NCBI RefSeq assembly: GCF_000725545.1
Contig: NZ_JNZP01000026.1
Span: 18,731-82,730, forward strand
DNA length: 64,000 bases
Direction: 5' to 3'
Origin: Streptomyces exfoliatus
GTDB taxonomy: Bacteria > Actinomycetota > Actinomycetes > Streptomycetales > Streptomycetaceae
Shown: one piece after another, positions 17,265 through 25,787 of the stretch
Layout of the letters: every line of letters begins with the position of its first letter
Position numbering within the stretch: the first letter of the stretch is position 1
Notes under the pieces: model-generated
What the model was told of the DNA's origin: nothing
Seen by the model: only the letters and a program-made list of their open reading frames with translations
Database searches by the model: none
Position numbers and translations under genes: made by a program

Positions 17265-18800
17265 ATGTCGCAGTCGCACGAGCCCTGGTACAGGCACCGC
17301 CCGCCGCCGTGGCCCGCGCCCGACAACCCGTACGCCCCCGAGGGTTACGGCCCGCCACCGCCCCGCCCGCGCAGGCGACGCGGGCCGGCGGCCGCCGTGG
17401 CCCTCGCCCTCCTGCTGCTCGCGGGCGTCGGCGCGTACGTCCTCGGCGAGCGCACGGGCGCGGACCGGGCGGGAACGGACGACGCCCGGTCGAAGAGCCC
17501 CGCCCCGCCGACCACGGCGCCGCCGACGGCAAGTGCCCGCCCCACCCCGACACCCTCCCGCATCCCCACCACCGCGGAGATCGCGCAGCGGCGCGAGCCC
17601 GGTGAGGCGAGCGCCTGGATCGTCGACGACCGCACCGACCTGCCCCGCCGGAACATCCCGACCGAGGACCTCTGGATCGTCGGCGACACCGTCGTCCAGG
17701 CCGTCTACAAGAGGGTCGTCGCCCACCGGCTCAGCGACGGTGTCCAGGTGTGGAGCATCGCGCTGCCGACCCCTGTCTGCGAGACCCCGGTCAACGCGAC
17801 CCCCGACGGGAAGGTCGTCATCGTCCTGCAGAACGTCGAGGCCTGGACCGGCGCCCGGTGCAACCAGCTCCGGATGATCGACCTGCGCACCGGGAAGGCC
17901 AGCTGGCACAAGCGGCTGACCGAGACCGGCGCGGGGGACGACACGATCATCGTGGACAGCGCGATCAGCGGTGGCACCGTCGCGATCGTCCAGAGCATGA
18001 AGGCCGCCGCGTACAAGGTCGCCGACGGAAAGAAGCTGTACGACATCCCCATGGAGAACCCCGGCAAGTGCTACCCCCGCAGGGTCGCGGGCGGCAGCCG
18101 GCTCCTGGTGCTCGCCGACTGCGCGATCACCGCGCTGGAGAAGGCGTACGACCAGGTCCGGGAGATCGACCCGGCGACGGGCAAGGTCCGCTGGCGCCAC
18201 CGAACCGAGCCCGGCCGCAGGATCGGCCAGGTGCTCTCCGTCGCCCCGGCCGTGATCACCACCGCGCACCGGGAGACCCACGCCGACGACTGGCGGGTCG
18301 TCGCCCTCGCACCCGACGGCCGGGCACGCAGGACCATCGACCCCCGGGGGAAGGGGTTCAAGCACTGCGGTGACTCGGTGGACACCTCCGCCAACGCCCA
18401 GGCCTGCCGGGAGGCCGTCGTCGGCGGGGGACTCGTACTCCTGGGCGGCGAAGACCGCGTGGGCGCCTACGACCTCACCACGGGGAAACTGGTCTGGGGC
18501 GTGAAGTCGGAGGGGACCTCGTACGGCCATTTCCCCCTGCGCGTCGGAACGGGGAAGACCGGGTTCGTCTATGAGGTGGGCAGGCTCGGCAAGCCCGGGC
18601 GCGTCTTCCGGGTCGGTCCGGGCAGCGCCGACTCGATCAAGGACGTGCTGAAGCTCCCCGCGTCCACCGCGAGGGTCGAGTTCGGGATGGGGGTCGTCGG
18701 GGAGAACGCCTACGTGGGCGACCGGCTCGTCCTCGCGCCCGCGGGCCTGAGCGGCGACGACGCTCGGCACGAGCCCCGCATGCTCTCCTTCGCTCCCTGA
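17265..18800 (+). CDS. Membrane-anchored PQQ-like beta-propeller protein
   Basis: 511 residues from the ATG at 17265 (RBS AGGGGGAA). The first 40 residues are a Pro/Tyr/Arg-rich cytosolic stretch, residues 41-60 a single membrane helix, 65-105 a Thr/Pro-rich spacer, and the rest an extracellular propeller with PQQ-enzyme repeats (DLRTGKASWHKRL, IDPATGKVRWRHR, YDLTTGKLVWGVK). No PQQ ligands or catalytic residues are recognisable, so it is probably a binding or scaffold protein like BamB-type propellers of actinomycetes. Cys pairs in the propeller fit an extracytoplasmic place. Likely co-expressed with the upstream lipoprotein. Confidence 0.82.
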   Translation: MSQSHEPWYRHRPPPWPAPDNPYAPEGYGPPPPRPRRRRGPAAAVALALLLLAGVGAYVLGERTGADRAGTDDARSKSPAPPTTAPPTASARPTPTPSRIPTTAEIAQRREPGEASAWIVDDRTDLPRRNIPTEDLWIVGDTVVQAVYKRVVAHRLSDGVQVWSIALPTPVCETPVNATPDGKVVIVLQNVEAWTGARCNQLRMIDLRTGKASWHKRLTETGAGDDTIIVDSAISGGTVAIVQSMKAAAYKVADGKKLYDIPMENPGKCYPRRVAGGSRLLVLADCAITALEKAYDQVREIDPATGKVRWRHRTEPGRRIGQVLSVAPAVITTAHRETHADDWRVVALAPDGRARRTIDPRGKGFKHCGDSVDTSANAQACREAVVGGGLVLLGGEDRVGAYDLTTGKLVWGVKSEGTSYGHFPLRVGTGKTGFVYEVGRLGKPGRVFRVGPGSADSIKDVLKLPASTARVEFGMGVVGENAYVGDRLVLAPAGLSGDDARHEPRMLSFAP

Positions 18801-18836
18801 CCCCGGGCCGGTCGCGAAGCCGACGTTCGTGTCGGA

Positions 18837-18860
18837 TTCCTGCCAGAAGAGAGGCAGGAA
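18837..18860 (+). promoter_or_regulatory. Inverted repeat before PEP-mutase-like gene
   Basis: TTCCTGCC-N8-GGCAGGAA, an 8-bp perfect inverted repeat 20 bases before the ATG of the next gene. It could be an operator or a 5'-leader hairpin that affects initiation. No regulator is known to match; low certainty. Confidence 0.3.
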
Positions 18861-18879
18861 CCGATGTTTGACTGCGTCC

Positions 18880-19698
18880 ATGACCATCACGCAGTCGGAC
18901 AGCGCCCGCCTCTTCCGCTCCCTGCACACCTCAGCCGCACCCCTCGCGCTCGCCAACGCCTGGGACGTCGCGAGCGCCCGCGTCATCGAGGCCGCGGGGG
19001 CCCCCGCCATCGCGACCACCAGTGCCGGTACCGCCTGGTCGCTGGGGTCTCCGGACGGCGACATCCTGGCCCGCGACCGGGCGCTGAAGCTGATCGCCCG
19101 GATCGTCGCCGCCGTCGCGGTGCCGGTCACCGCCGACATCGAGGGCGGGTACGGGAAGGACGCCGCCGATGTCGCCGAGACCATCGCCGGGGTCATCGCG
19201 GCGGGTGCCGTCGGCGTGAACATCGAGGACGGCACCCGGCCCCCGGCGGAGCTCGCGGCGCGGCTGGCCACGGCCCGGCAGAGCGCCGAGCGGGCAGGCG
19301 TGGACCTGTTCCTCAACGCCCGTATCGACACCTACCTGTTCGGGCTCGGCGACCCCGACACCCGACTGAAGGAAACCCTGGCCCGGGCGCACCTGTATGT
19401 CGGCGCGGGCGCGGACGGCATCTTCGTACCCGGCGTCACCGACACCGCCACCATCGCGGCGCTGGCCAGGGACATCCCCGTGCCGCTGAACGTCATGGCC
19501 GGCCCCGGCGCCCCGAGGGCCGCCGAACTCGGCGCGCTCGGTGTGGCCCGCGTCAGTCTCGGCCCGGGCGTGGCCCAGGCCGCCTACGCTGCCGCCCGCC
19601 GCGCCGCGGAGGACCTCTTCGGGACCGGCGGATACGACTCCCTCGCCGCAGGCATCCCCTTCGCGGAACTCGACGCGCTGCTCTCCGGAACCCACTGA
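18880..19698 (+). CDS. Isocitrate lyase / PEP mutase-like enzyme
   Basis: 272 residues from the ATG at 18880 (MTITQSDSARLFRSLH). It is a compact TIM barrel of the PEP mutase/isocitrate lyase superfamily: LALANAWDVASARVIEAAGA, TTSAGTAWSLG, the metal-binding VTADIEGGYG (Asp-Glu pair), GVNIEDGT, FLNARIDTY and PLNVMAGPGAP. Short members of this group cleave or make C-C bonds next to a carboxylate (methylisocitrate lyase-, oxaloacetate hydrolase- or carboxy-PEP mutase-like). The KKCGH lyase motif is absent, so a true isocitrate lyase is unlikely. No pathway partner is adjacent. Confidence 0.85.
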   Translation: MTITQSDSARLFRSLHTSAAPLALANAWDVASARVIEAAGAPAIATTSAGTAWSLGSPDGDILARDRALKLIARIVAAVAVPVTADIEGGYGKDAADVAETIAGVIAAGAVGVNIEDGTRPPAELAARLATARQSAERAGVDLFLNARIDTYLFGLGDPDTRLKETLARAHLYVGAGADGIFVPGVTDTATIAALARDIPVPLNVMAGPGAPRAAELGALGVARVSLGPGVAQAAYAAARRAAEDLFGTGGYDSLAAGIPFAELDALLSGTH

Positions 19699-19822
19699 CG
19701 CCTGTGGGCGCGCGGGGGAGTGGCTCGCGCCCCAGCCACCGCCGGTCGCCGCCGGACCACTCTCGTTCGGGCGGGTAGCGGACCGCGTGAGCTGCGGCTT
19801 CCTCGCAGCCGCAGCACGACGG

Positions 19823-20242
19823 TCATGCGGTGGTCTGAAGCCCTTGATCGGGCTTCGGGGGGAGACTGCGGGGGCCGGTGCAGCGGGCGCCTTCCTCCTG
19901 TACGCGCAGGCGCAGTTCCCGGTCGGCCGTGACCACCAGGCACGGTCGACCGTTCGCGCTCCGGACCAGTTCGACGATCAGGTCGTCGCCGCTGCCGGAA
20001 GCCTCCTCGACCCGTACATCAGTAACCGAGGCAACGCCTCGAGCACGGCCCTCGACGACCAGGACGATCTCGTACGGACCAGGGAACGGCCCATCGACCG
20101 GACCGCCGACCGCGGCAAGCCGGTCACGCAACCGCTCGGCCGCCCCACGCCGATCGCGCCACCAGCCGTCGGGCACCGACCCCACGACGTTGGCGCCGTC
20201 CACCACCAACAGAGGACGAAGGGGCAGATCCTCATCATTCAT
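19823..20242 (-). CDS. NYN-domain (PIN-like) protein
   Basis: 139 residues from the ATG at 20242. It starts with the NYN/PIN signature LLVVDGANVVGSVPDGWWRDR and has the conserved later acidic positions in EIVLVVEGRARG, SGDDLIVELV and LVVTADRELRLRV. NYN proteins are small metal-dependent ribonuclease-like domains, with Asp residues expected to bind Mg. Actinomycete homologues are common single-domain proteins without a defined substrate. It faces the PEP-mutase-like gene convergently over a 124-bp gap. Confidence 0.8.
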   Translation of the reverse strand: MNDEDLPLRPLLVVDGANVVGSVPDGWWRDRRGAAERLRDRLAAVGGPVDGPFPGPYEIVLVVEGRARGVASVTDVRVEEASGSGDDLIVELVRSANGRPCLVVTADRELRLRVQEEGARCTGPRSLPPKPDQGLQTTA

Positions 20243-21159
20243 GGCCCCAGGATGTCAGTCCGGCTGAAGGCCCGAGGACGGGTGCGCCGACCCGCCGTTT
20301 CGCGTTCCGGGGAGAGGCGAACCCGCGCGGTCGCCAGGTACTGACGGGGCTGCGCGGGTCGCCGCCGAGGTGACGACACGGCCCCCGGGAAGACGCGTGC
20401 GAGCGGGGCGCACGGCGGCAGCGGAAGGGCGGTCGCTTGCTGGTCGCCGGCCGACTGATCCCGCCGGCCTGGACGGGGGTCCGGCCGGTTCCGCAGGCGG
20501 GTGGGCGGTGCCGTGACGGTCAGGAGCCCCGCACGACGTAGGGAGCTGGTGCTTCCACTTCGACACCGGAGGCCGGGATCCGGTCCTGGGGATCGACTGG
20601 TTGAGGGAGGCGCACGTGGCGCGCGAGCCCGGCTGCACCGGGATCGTCCCCGGGGCCCGGACGCCCGCGGCCTGCTCGCGCCGCACTACCGGGAGGAACT
20701 CGGCGGCCGGTCGTTCGGCGACGGCACCCCGCCCGGGCCGCCGCCCCAGCCGAGCGCGTGCCGCCGCCCTGCCCGGAATTCGATAGGGATTTCAACGTTT
20801 GAGTGCGCGCCGATGGCGTAGAAGCATCTGCGGAAGACGCTTACAACGGAAATCAACTTTTCGCTACCGCCGCCCGCCGTTCGGTGACCGGGAGGAGATG
20901 GCCGTGACATTCGGATCGCGCCGCCACGGTCGCTGGAGAAGGCGTCGGGCGTGGGCCCGATGGACTCCGGGCGCTCTCGCCGGCCGAGGTGCCGTGCGCG
21001 TGGCGAAATGGGAGCCCGTCTGACGGCCTGGAGCGTCCGGACGCCGTTCCGGGCGGCATTCCAGGCCCCGCTGCCGGCCGCGGTCCGGCGCAGGCTGTGG
21101 GGCTCTGGAGACGGCCGGTACGAATACAGCAGGATTCACGAAACGGGACGGAAGGAATC
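20243..21159. other. 917-bp region without a confident gene
   Basis: Several frames are open but none has good start sites and family similarity. Around 20546-20700 a plus-strand frame reads WCFHFDTGGRDPVLGIDW and continues in another frame as LLAPHYREELGGRSFG, which may be a frame-shifted remnant. From about 20776 the sequence becomes A+T-richer and contains a sigma-B-like promoter candidate at 20797. The stretch before the GlsB-like gene could therefore be a long leader or hold a small RNA. Nothing here is firm. Confidence 0.4.
20797..20820 (+). promoter_or_regulatory. Sigma-B-like promoter candidate
   Basis: GTTT-N14-GGCGTA inside an A+T-rich island (about 20776-20875). It resembles, but does not exactly match, the sigma-B/sigma-F pattern GNNT/GTTT-N14-16-GGGTA. 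The first plausible gene downstream is the GlsB-like gene 340 bp away. Confidence 0.3.
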
Positions 21160-21420
21160 ATGGGAATAATCGCCTGGATAATCCTCGGGCTTCTCGCGGG
21201 CATCATCGCCAAGATGTTGATGCCCGGAAAGGACCCGGGCGGCTTCATCATCACCACGCTCATCGGCATCGTCGGAGCCCTGCTCGGCGGTTGGTTGGGC
21301 AAGGTCATCTTCGGCGTGGACTCCGTCGACGGGTTCTTCGAGCTGTCCACCTGGATCGCCGCCATCGTCGGATCGTTCATCCTCCTGGCGCTCTACCGGC
21401 TCTTCGCCCGGCGCAGGTGA
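21160..21420 (+). CDS. GlsB/YeaQ/YmgE stress-response membrane protein
   Basis: 86 residues from the ATG at 21160 with GGAAGGAAT as RBS. The transglycosylase-associated protein pattern is complete: three short membrane helices (IIAWIILGLLAGIIAKMLMPG, GGFIITTLIGIVGALLGGWLG and STWIAAIVGSFILLALYRLF) with the conserved GKDPGG turn. Members are small stress-induced inner-membrane proteins of unknown biochemistry, in many actinomycetes part of the general stress response. A perfect 18-bp hairpin ends the transcript 47 bp after the stop. Confidence 0.9.
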   Translation: MGIIAWIILGLLAGIIAKMLMPGKDPGGFIITTLIGIVGALLGGWLGKVIFGVDSVDGFFELSTWIAAIVGSFILLALYRLFARRR

Positions 21421-21466
21421 CACCCTCCGCGGCCCGGCACCCCTCCGCCCCTCGTCGGCCGCCCCG

Positions 21467-21506
21467 CTGCTGCCCCCGACCGCTCCTCAGCGGTCGGGGG
21501 CAGCAG
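21467..21506 (+). terminator. Perfect hairpin terminator after GlsB-like gene
   Basis: An 18-bp perfect stem (21467-21484 with 21489-21506) and a CCTC loop. The rest of the 319-bp gap to 21739 shows no gene that I can support. Confidence 0.85.
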
Positions 21507-21739
21507 TGTGCGGAGCGGGCCGAGGTCCGGGTCGAGCTCCTCGAGTCCGCAGCGGTGCACCCCACGGGCAGGGGGCGCGCTGTCATGTCCGCTCGCCTGC
21601 GCATGCCGGTCCGGCCCGTCCTGGATGCCCGGTTTGCCTTCCTGGGGCAGGGGCACGCGGACCTCCATGGGTCCCGTGCCTCGAAGGGCCGGGACGGAAG
21701 AGCGTGACTCCGAGAGAGAACGCGAAAGGGTGAGAACCG

Positions 21740-22294
21740 ATGTCGATCGGAATCGTCCTGGTCGTCGTCGCGGCCGTCGTCGTGGTCGGGTTCGCCGCCG
21801 GTGTGGCGGTGGACCGCCGACGGCGATCGCGACTGCGCGACCGCTTCGGGCCCGAGTACGACCGGGCCGTGGAGGCGACCGGCAGCAGACAGGCCGCGGA
21901 GCGGGAACTGGACGCCCGCGAACGCCGCTTCGCCGACCTGGAGATCAAGCCGGTGCCCGGTGAGGTGCGGGAGCAGTACGCGCGGCGGTGGGTGCGCGTC
22001 CAGGAGGAGTTCGTGGACCGGCCGGAGGCCGCAGTCCATGACGCCGACGAACTGGTGGCGGCCCTGATACGAGACCGGGGTTACCCCGACGAGGGCTACG
22101 AGCAGCGGCTGCGTGACCTGTCGGTGCGGCACGGCCGCGCCCTTGAGTGCTACCGGGCGGCCCTCGACGTCCACGCGATGAGTACCCACAACGCCGCCAC
22201 CACCGAACAGCTGAGGGGCGCGATGATGCACTACCGCACCCTCTTCGACGACCTGCTCGCCGACGGCGAGCCGACCGGCACCCGCCGGTCCTGA
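21740..22294 (+). CDS. Membrane-anchored hypothetical protein
   Basis: 184 residues from the ATG at 21740 (RBS AAGGGTGAG). Residues 4-24 are a strong N-terminal membrane helix (IGIVLVVVAAVVVVGFAAGVA), followed by DRRRRSRLRDRFGPEYDRAV and a charged helical region. From about 76 it contains a domain shared with the next gene: YARRWVRVQEEFVDRPEAAV, HDADELV, and later LRGAMMHYRTLFDDLL. By the positive-inside rule the bulk is probably cytosolic. I recognise no named family with certainty. The pair is probably co-transcribed (16-bp gap). Confidence 0.8.
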   Translation: MSIGIVLVVVAAVVVVGFAAGVAVDRRRRSRLRDRFGPEYDRAVEATGSRQAAERELDARERRFADLEIKPVPGEVREQYARRWVRVQEEFVDRPEAAVHDADELVAALIRDRGYPDEGYEQRLRDLSVRHGRALECYRAALDVHAMSTHNAATTEQLRGAMMHYRTLFDDLLADGEPTGTRRS

Positions 22295-22310
22295 CGCGGA
22301 GGCAGGAGAG

Positions 22311-23237
22311 ATGCGACACCACGAGACGTCCGAGCGCACGACCCGGGCGCCGGGTCGACGACACCACGCGGACCCGACGGGCGAGCACCCAGAGCGGTCG
22401 GAGGGGCGCCCCGAGTCGGCGGACCGCCCCGAGCCGCGGACCGGACAGGGCGGGGACGGCCCCGGCCGTCCCGGGCCCGCGACGACCGGAGGCGACGCGG
22501 CGCACCCGCCGGAGCACAGCCCGACGGTCGCGCCGACCCCGCCCCAGCACGACCAGGCTCAGCAGGGCGGGCCGCAGCCCGACCAGCCTCAGCAGGGTAC
22601 GGCGCGGCCGGGTGGGCCCCAGCAGGGCCGGCCCCGGTACGACGAGTTCCGACAGGGCGGGCCGCAGCGTGATCAACCGCAGCCCGGTCGGCCCAGGCAC
22701 GATGAGTCCCGGCCCGGCGGCCCCGGCGGCCCGCCGCCCCCGTCCGCGGAGTCCCCGCAGGTACCGGCTCAGAGGACACCTCCCGCGTACCCGCAGGCCA
22801 TGCCCCAGACCCCGCCCCTGCCCTCCGCGCTCCCGGGCATGGGCCCGGCGCCCACGGCCCACGGCGGTCACCCCCGGCACGCCGGCCCCACCCCGCAGGA
22901 GCGGTCGCAGGGGCCGGACGACGGACGCGCCGCGCGACCCGGCGCCGCCGGAGCGGACGCGGAGGGGATCCCCGATCTGCTCGGCCCGGCCGAGGAAGGG
23001 GAGTTCCGCCGCCGCTGGCACGAGGTCCAGGGCCAGTTCGTCGACGACCCCCGCCAGGCGGTCCACGCCGCCGACGTCCTCGTCGGGGACGTGATGAGGA
23101 CCCTCGCGGACACCTTCGCCCGGCACCGGCACACCCTGGAGGGGCAGTGGAGCCAGGGGATGGAGGCCGACACCGAGAGCCTGCGCCTCGCGCTCCGCCA
23201 GTACCGCGCCCTGTTCCAGCGCATGTTGTCCACCTGA
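22311..23237 (+). CDS. Low-complexity protein with C-terminal domain shared with 21740
   Basis: 308 residues from the ATG at 22311 (GGAGGCAGGAGAG upstream). Residues 1-215 are disordered and Gln/Pro/Gly/Arg-rich, with imperfect repeats such as QQGGPQPDQPQQG and RQGGPQRDQPQPG. The last 85 residues repeat the domain of the upstream protein: EFRRRWHEVQGQFVDDPRQ, AVHAADVLV, and LRLALRQYRALFQRML at the same spacing. It has no signal or membrane helix, so the two proteins may be a membrane-bound and a soluble version of one unit. Function unknown. Confidence 0.78.
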   Translation: MRHHETSERTTRAPGRRHHADPTGEHPERSEGRPESADRPEPRTGQGGDGPGRPGPATTGGDAAHPPEHSPTVAPTPPQHDQAQQGGPQPDQPQQGTARPGGPQQGRPRYDEFRQGGPQRDQPQPGRPRHDESRPGGPGGPPPPSAESPQVPAQRTPPAYPQAMPQTPPLPSALPGMGPAPTAHGGHPRHAGPTPQERSQGPDDGRAARPGAAGADAEGIPDLLGPAEEGEFRRRWHEVQGQFVDDPRQAVHAADVLVGDVMRTLADTFARHRHTLEGQWSQGMEADTESLRLALRQYRALFQRMLST

Positions 23238-23413
23238 CACCCGGGGGTGCCCCCCGTTACCGTGCCCGGCGGTGCGATCGGCCTCGCGGCCCGCACCGCC
23301 GGGCCGGCGGCATTCCGGCAGCGCTTCCCACAGGCGCTCCTCCACGGTGATCCTGGCCGTACAGTGCTCGCGCGCGGCGGTGGTGCACGCGCCGCGCACG
23401 CGCCGTACGCACA

Positions 23414-23449
23414 CCGACGCCCCGCGCGGTACCTCGCGCGGGGCGTCGG
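23414..23449 (+). terminator. Hairpin between convergent genes
   Basis: A 15-bp perfect stem (23414-23428 with 23435-23449) and a GTACCT loop. It lies between the 22311 gene on plus and the 47-aa gene on minus, so it can serve both. Confidence 0.75.
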
Positions 23450-23481
23450 CGGTCCGGCTGTGAGGGCCGGGCGAGCAGGCG

Positions 23482-23625
23482 TCAGCGGTGGCGCAGCCTG
23501 CCGAACAGGCGGCGTGCCTGGGCGCGCCTGCGCGGGTCGGCCGTGGCGCGGCGAAGGGACGCCGCGGCGCCGCGGCCCTGAGGGCTGCGGGCGAATCGCT
23601 TGATGCGGTCCAGCAGTGCGGTCAT
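23482..23625 (-). CDS. Small basic protein, 47 aa
   Basis: Starts at the ATG at 23625 behind a very strong RBS (GGAGGAG, 6 bases upstream), which decides the start. The protein is Arg-rich: MTALLDRIKRFARSPQGRG, then a tail AQARRLFGRLRHR. Short basic proteins with a KxxxSPQGR core are common hypothetical genes in streptomycetes. The net charge suggests nucleic-acid or membrane binding, but nothing is known. A weak sigma-B-like motif (GTGT-N14-GGGCAA on minus, near 23700-23725) lies upstream. Followed by a hairpin terminator. Confidence 0.65.
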   Translation of the reverse strand: MTALLDRIKRFARSPQGRGAAASLRRATADPRRRAQARRLFGRLRHR

Positions 23626-23750
23626 GGGATTCTCCTCCGATATCGAACGCGCGGGACGGTCCGCCTTCCTTCCATGTCCTGGCACTCCGTCTTGCCCCAA
23701 GCGGCCGTCTCACACCTGATGGACGCTGATTGACCGTCAGGCAAGGTGTC

Positions 23751-24863
23751 TCAGAAGGTCGTTCGCGTGGGGAGTGGCGACGCCGGTGCGCTCGTCCGGG
23801 TTCCGTCCGCCGCCCCGTCCCGGGGCGGGGGCGCCGCCTCGCCGGCGGGCGCGCTGCCCAGCGAGCCGGTCAGCGTGAGCCCGAGCGTGACGAGGGTCGC
23901 CGCCACGGCCCGCCCGGCGGGCCGCCCCGGCCGGGCGGCGGAGAACCGGCGCGGGCGGGGCGACCGGTGCGAGCGGTGTGCCCCCGCCTCCCGGGACCCG
24001 GGTGCGGTGGAGGGCGCGGAGGGGCCTCCCGCGGTCCGCGGGTCGGCGAGGATCCGGGCGCAGGCGGCGGCGTCCGGGCGGGCACCGGGGGACCGGTCGG
24101 TCATCGCCGTGAGCAGGCGGGCGAGTTCCGCCGGGAGACCGGACGGCAGCACCGGAGGGCGGTGCAGGTGCGCCAGCGCCGCCTCCAGCGGCGCTCCGGC
24201 GTACTCCGCCTCGCCCTTGAGGGTTTCGAGCAGCACCAGGCCGAGGCTGTACACGTCGGCCGCGGGCCCCGTCCTGCGGCCCAGGGCCTGCTCGGGCGCC
24301 ATGTAGGAGGCGGTGCCGACGAGGGTGCCCGCGCCCTCGGGGGCGTCGTCCGCGGCCTCGACGCGGCGGGAGATGCCGAAGTCCGTGAGGTACGGGGTGT
24401 CCGACCGGTCCAGCAGGATGTTCGACGGCTTGACGTCACGGTGGACGACGCCGTGGGCGTGCGCGTGGGCGAGGGCAGAGGCCAGGGCGGCCCCGGTCCG
24501 GCAGGTCTCGGCGGGCGTGAGGACCCCGCAGGCGATCCGCCGCCGCAGCGTCGTCCCCCGGACGAGCCGCATCACCAGGAACGGCCGGTCCTCGTCGCGG
24601 CCCGCGTCGTAGAGGGTCACCAGGCAGGGATGGTGCATCCGGGCCAGCAACCGGGCCTCCTCGCCGCACTGGGCGTCGGTCCGGCGGGCGCCCGCGGGCC
24701 GGTACACCTTCACCGCCACGGGGCGCCGCAACCGCAGGTCCAGCGCCTCGTACACGTCCGCCGTGCCGCCCCGGCCCAGGAGGCGGTCGAGGCGGTAGCG
24801 CCCGGCGACGGTACGGGCCATCCATGTGACGTCCGGATGTACGGCCCTCGTTCGAACCTGCAT
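23751..24863 (-). CDS. Membrane-anchored Ser/Thr protein kinase
   Basis: 370 residues from the ATG at 24863; the frame is open further upstream but loses coding character. Hanks-type kinase with all residues: glycine loop LLGRGGTADV (29-38), Lys52 in VAVKVY, catalytic HRDVKPSN (141-148), DFG at 161-163, and SYMAPEQA. After the kinase domain (to about 275) comes a Ser/Arg/Pro-rich juxtamembrane stretch, one membrane helix (AVAATLVTLGLTLTG) and a short exterior tail of about 35 residues without PASTA or other sensor repeats. So the input is probably cytosolic or through the membrane helix. No substrate is evident nearby. Confidence 0.88.
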   Translation of the reverse strand: MQVRTRAVHPDVTWMARTVAGRYRLDRLLGRGGTADVYEALDLRLRRPVAVKVYRPAGARRTDAQCGEEARLLARMHHPCLVTLYDAGRDEDRPFLVMRLVRGTTLRRRIACGVLTPAETCRTGAALASALAHAHAHGVVHRDVKPSNILLDRSDTPYLTDFGISRRVEAADDAPEGAGTLVGTASYMAPEQALGRRTGPAADVYSLGLVLLETLKGEAEYAGAPLEAALAHLHRPPVLPSGLPAELARLLTAMTDRSPGARPDAAACARILADPRTAGGPSAPSTAPGSREAGAHRSHRSPRPRRFSAARPGRPAGRAVAATLVTLGLTLTGSLGSAPAGEAAPPPRDGAADGTRTSAPASPLPTRTTF

Positions 24864-25063
24864 CGGGGGCTCCCTGGGGGTGTGGCCGGCCCTCTGCCGA
24901 AGGGCCGGGAGTCGGGTGCGTCGCCCGCCGGTGCGTGCGCGGGCCCGCGGCTGAACGCGTGCCCCGTCCGTCCATGAACATCCCCTGAATGAGGGCGAAT
25001 CGACGGTTCCGGCGTGCCAACGGGGCCAGGAACGACCCGATCCGAACGTCCCCGAGGGCAGCG

Positions 25064-25088
25064 GAATGATCCCGGGAGACCCGGGTAC
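25064..25088 (+). promoter_or_regulatory. Sigma-B-type promoter of DUF6458/PRC genes
   Basis: GAAT (25064-25067), 15 bases, then GGGTAC (25083-25088). This matches exactly the streptomycete sigma-B consensus GNNT-N14-16-GGGTAC/T. The -10 is 39 bases before the ATG of the DUF6458 gene, a good distance for a leader with the GGGAGGAG RBS. Confidence 0.7.
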
Positions 25089-25127
25089 GCGGACGTTGTC
25101 CAACCCTCAGGGGAGGAGCAACCAACC

Positions 25128-25352
25128 ATGGGTCTGGGACTGTTCATCATCATGATCGCCGTCGGCGCCATTCTCACGTTCGCGACCGACTGGGAGCTCG
25201 AAGCGGTGGACCTCGATCTGGTCGGCCTGATCCTGATGGGCGTCGGCCTGCTCGGGACCGCCGTCTACACCAGCGTTCTGCGCCGCCGTCGGATGGTGGT
25301 CCCGCCGGTGGCGACCACGGTCTCCGACGAAGACCGTCGTGACCTGCTCTGA
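25128..25352 (+). CDS. DUF6458-family small membrane protein
   Basis: 74 residues from the ATG at 25128 with a strong GGGAGGAG RBS. Two membrane helices (GLFIIMIAVGAILTFATDWEL and VGLILMGVGLLGTAVYTSVL) with the conserved D-x-E and VDLDLVG turn between them, then an RRRR cytosolic start and a polar tail. The family is common in actinomycetes and often stress-induced; no function is known. It is preceded by an exact sigma-B-type promoter and followed 60 bp later by the PRC-barrel gene, probably in one transcript. Confidence 0.85.
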   Translation: MGLGLFIIMIAVGAILTFATDWELEAVDLDLVGLILMGVGLLGTAVYTSVLRRRRMVVPPVATTVSDEDRRDLL

Positions 25353-25412
25353 GGCGGCGCGCACGTCCGGCGCCGCGCCCTGCACGAACACAGCGACAGA
25401 GGAGTGACAGCG

Positions 25413-25787
25413 ATGACCGACCATCTGTGGTCCTTCAGCACCGAGTCCGGCCACCTGGCGGGTACCGACCTCACCGGGTGGCGCGTCGAGGCCACCGACG
25501 GCCACATCGGCAAGGTGGACAAACACTCCGACGAGGTGGACGCCTCCTATCTGGTCGTCGACACGGGCGTCTGGATCTTCGGCAAGGAGGTGCTCATCCC
25601 GGCGCGGGCGGTGACCCGCGTCGACCTGGAGGAGCAGACCCTCCACCTCGCCCTGTCGAAGGAACAGGTGAAGGACTCGCCCGAGTTCGTCTCCGACAAG
25701 CACCTGGCGGACCGCCAGTACCGCGAGGAGATCGGGCAGTACTACCGCACGTCCTGGCCCTTCCCGGGAGGCATGGGCGGCTTCTGA
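25413..25787 (+). CDS. PRC-barrel domain protein
   Basis: 124 residues from the ATG at 25413; GAGGAG 10 bases upstream decides between this and the GTG at 25404. The PRC-barrel is in residues 14-90: LTGWRVEATDGHIGKVDKHS, SYLVVDTGVWIFGKEVLIPA and RVDLEEQTLHLALSKEQVKD. The C-terminal part DRQYREEIGQYYRTSWPF is typical of the stress-related PRC-barrel proteins of actinomycetes. PRC barrels bind proteins or RNA (RimM, photosynthetic reaction centre H); this cytosolic single-domain form has no assigned partner. Likely co-transcribed with DUF6458. Confidence 0.85.
   Translation: MTDHLWSFSTESGHLAGTDLTGWRVEATDGHIGKVDKHSDEVDASYLVVDTGVWIFGKEVLIPARAVTRVDLEEQTLHLALSKEQVKDSPEFVSDKHLADRQYREEIGQYYRTSWPFPGGMGGF

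Noticed and set aside
20501..20821. Frame with REELGGRSFGDG-like text
   Set aside because: Only short fragments look protein-like and they lie in different frames; no start with RBS. Mentioned as a possible remnant only.
22490..22740. Repeats in the 22311 gene as an insertion or CRISPR
   Set aside because: They are in-frame, imperfect Gln/Pro/Gly codon repeats inside a gene with good start and conserved C-terminus.
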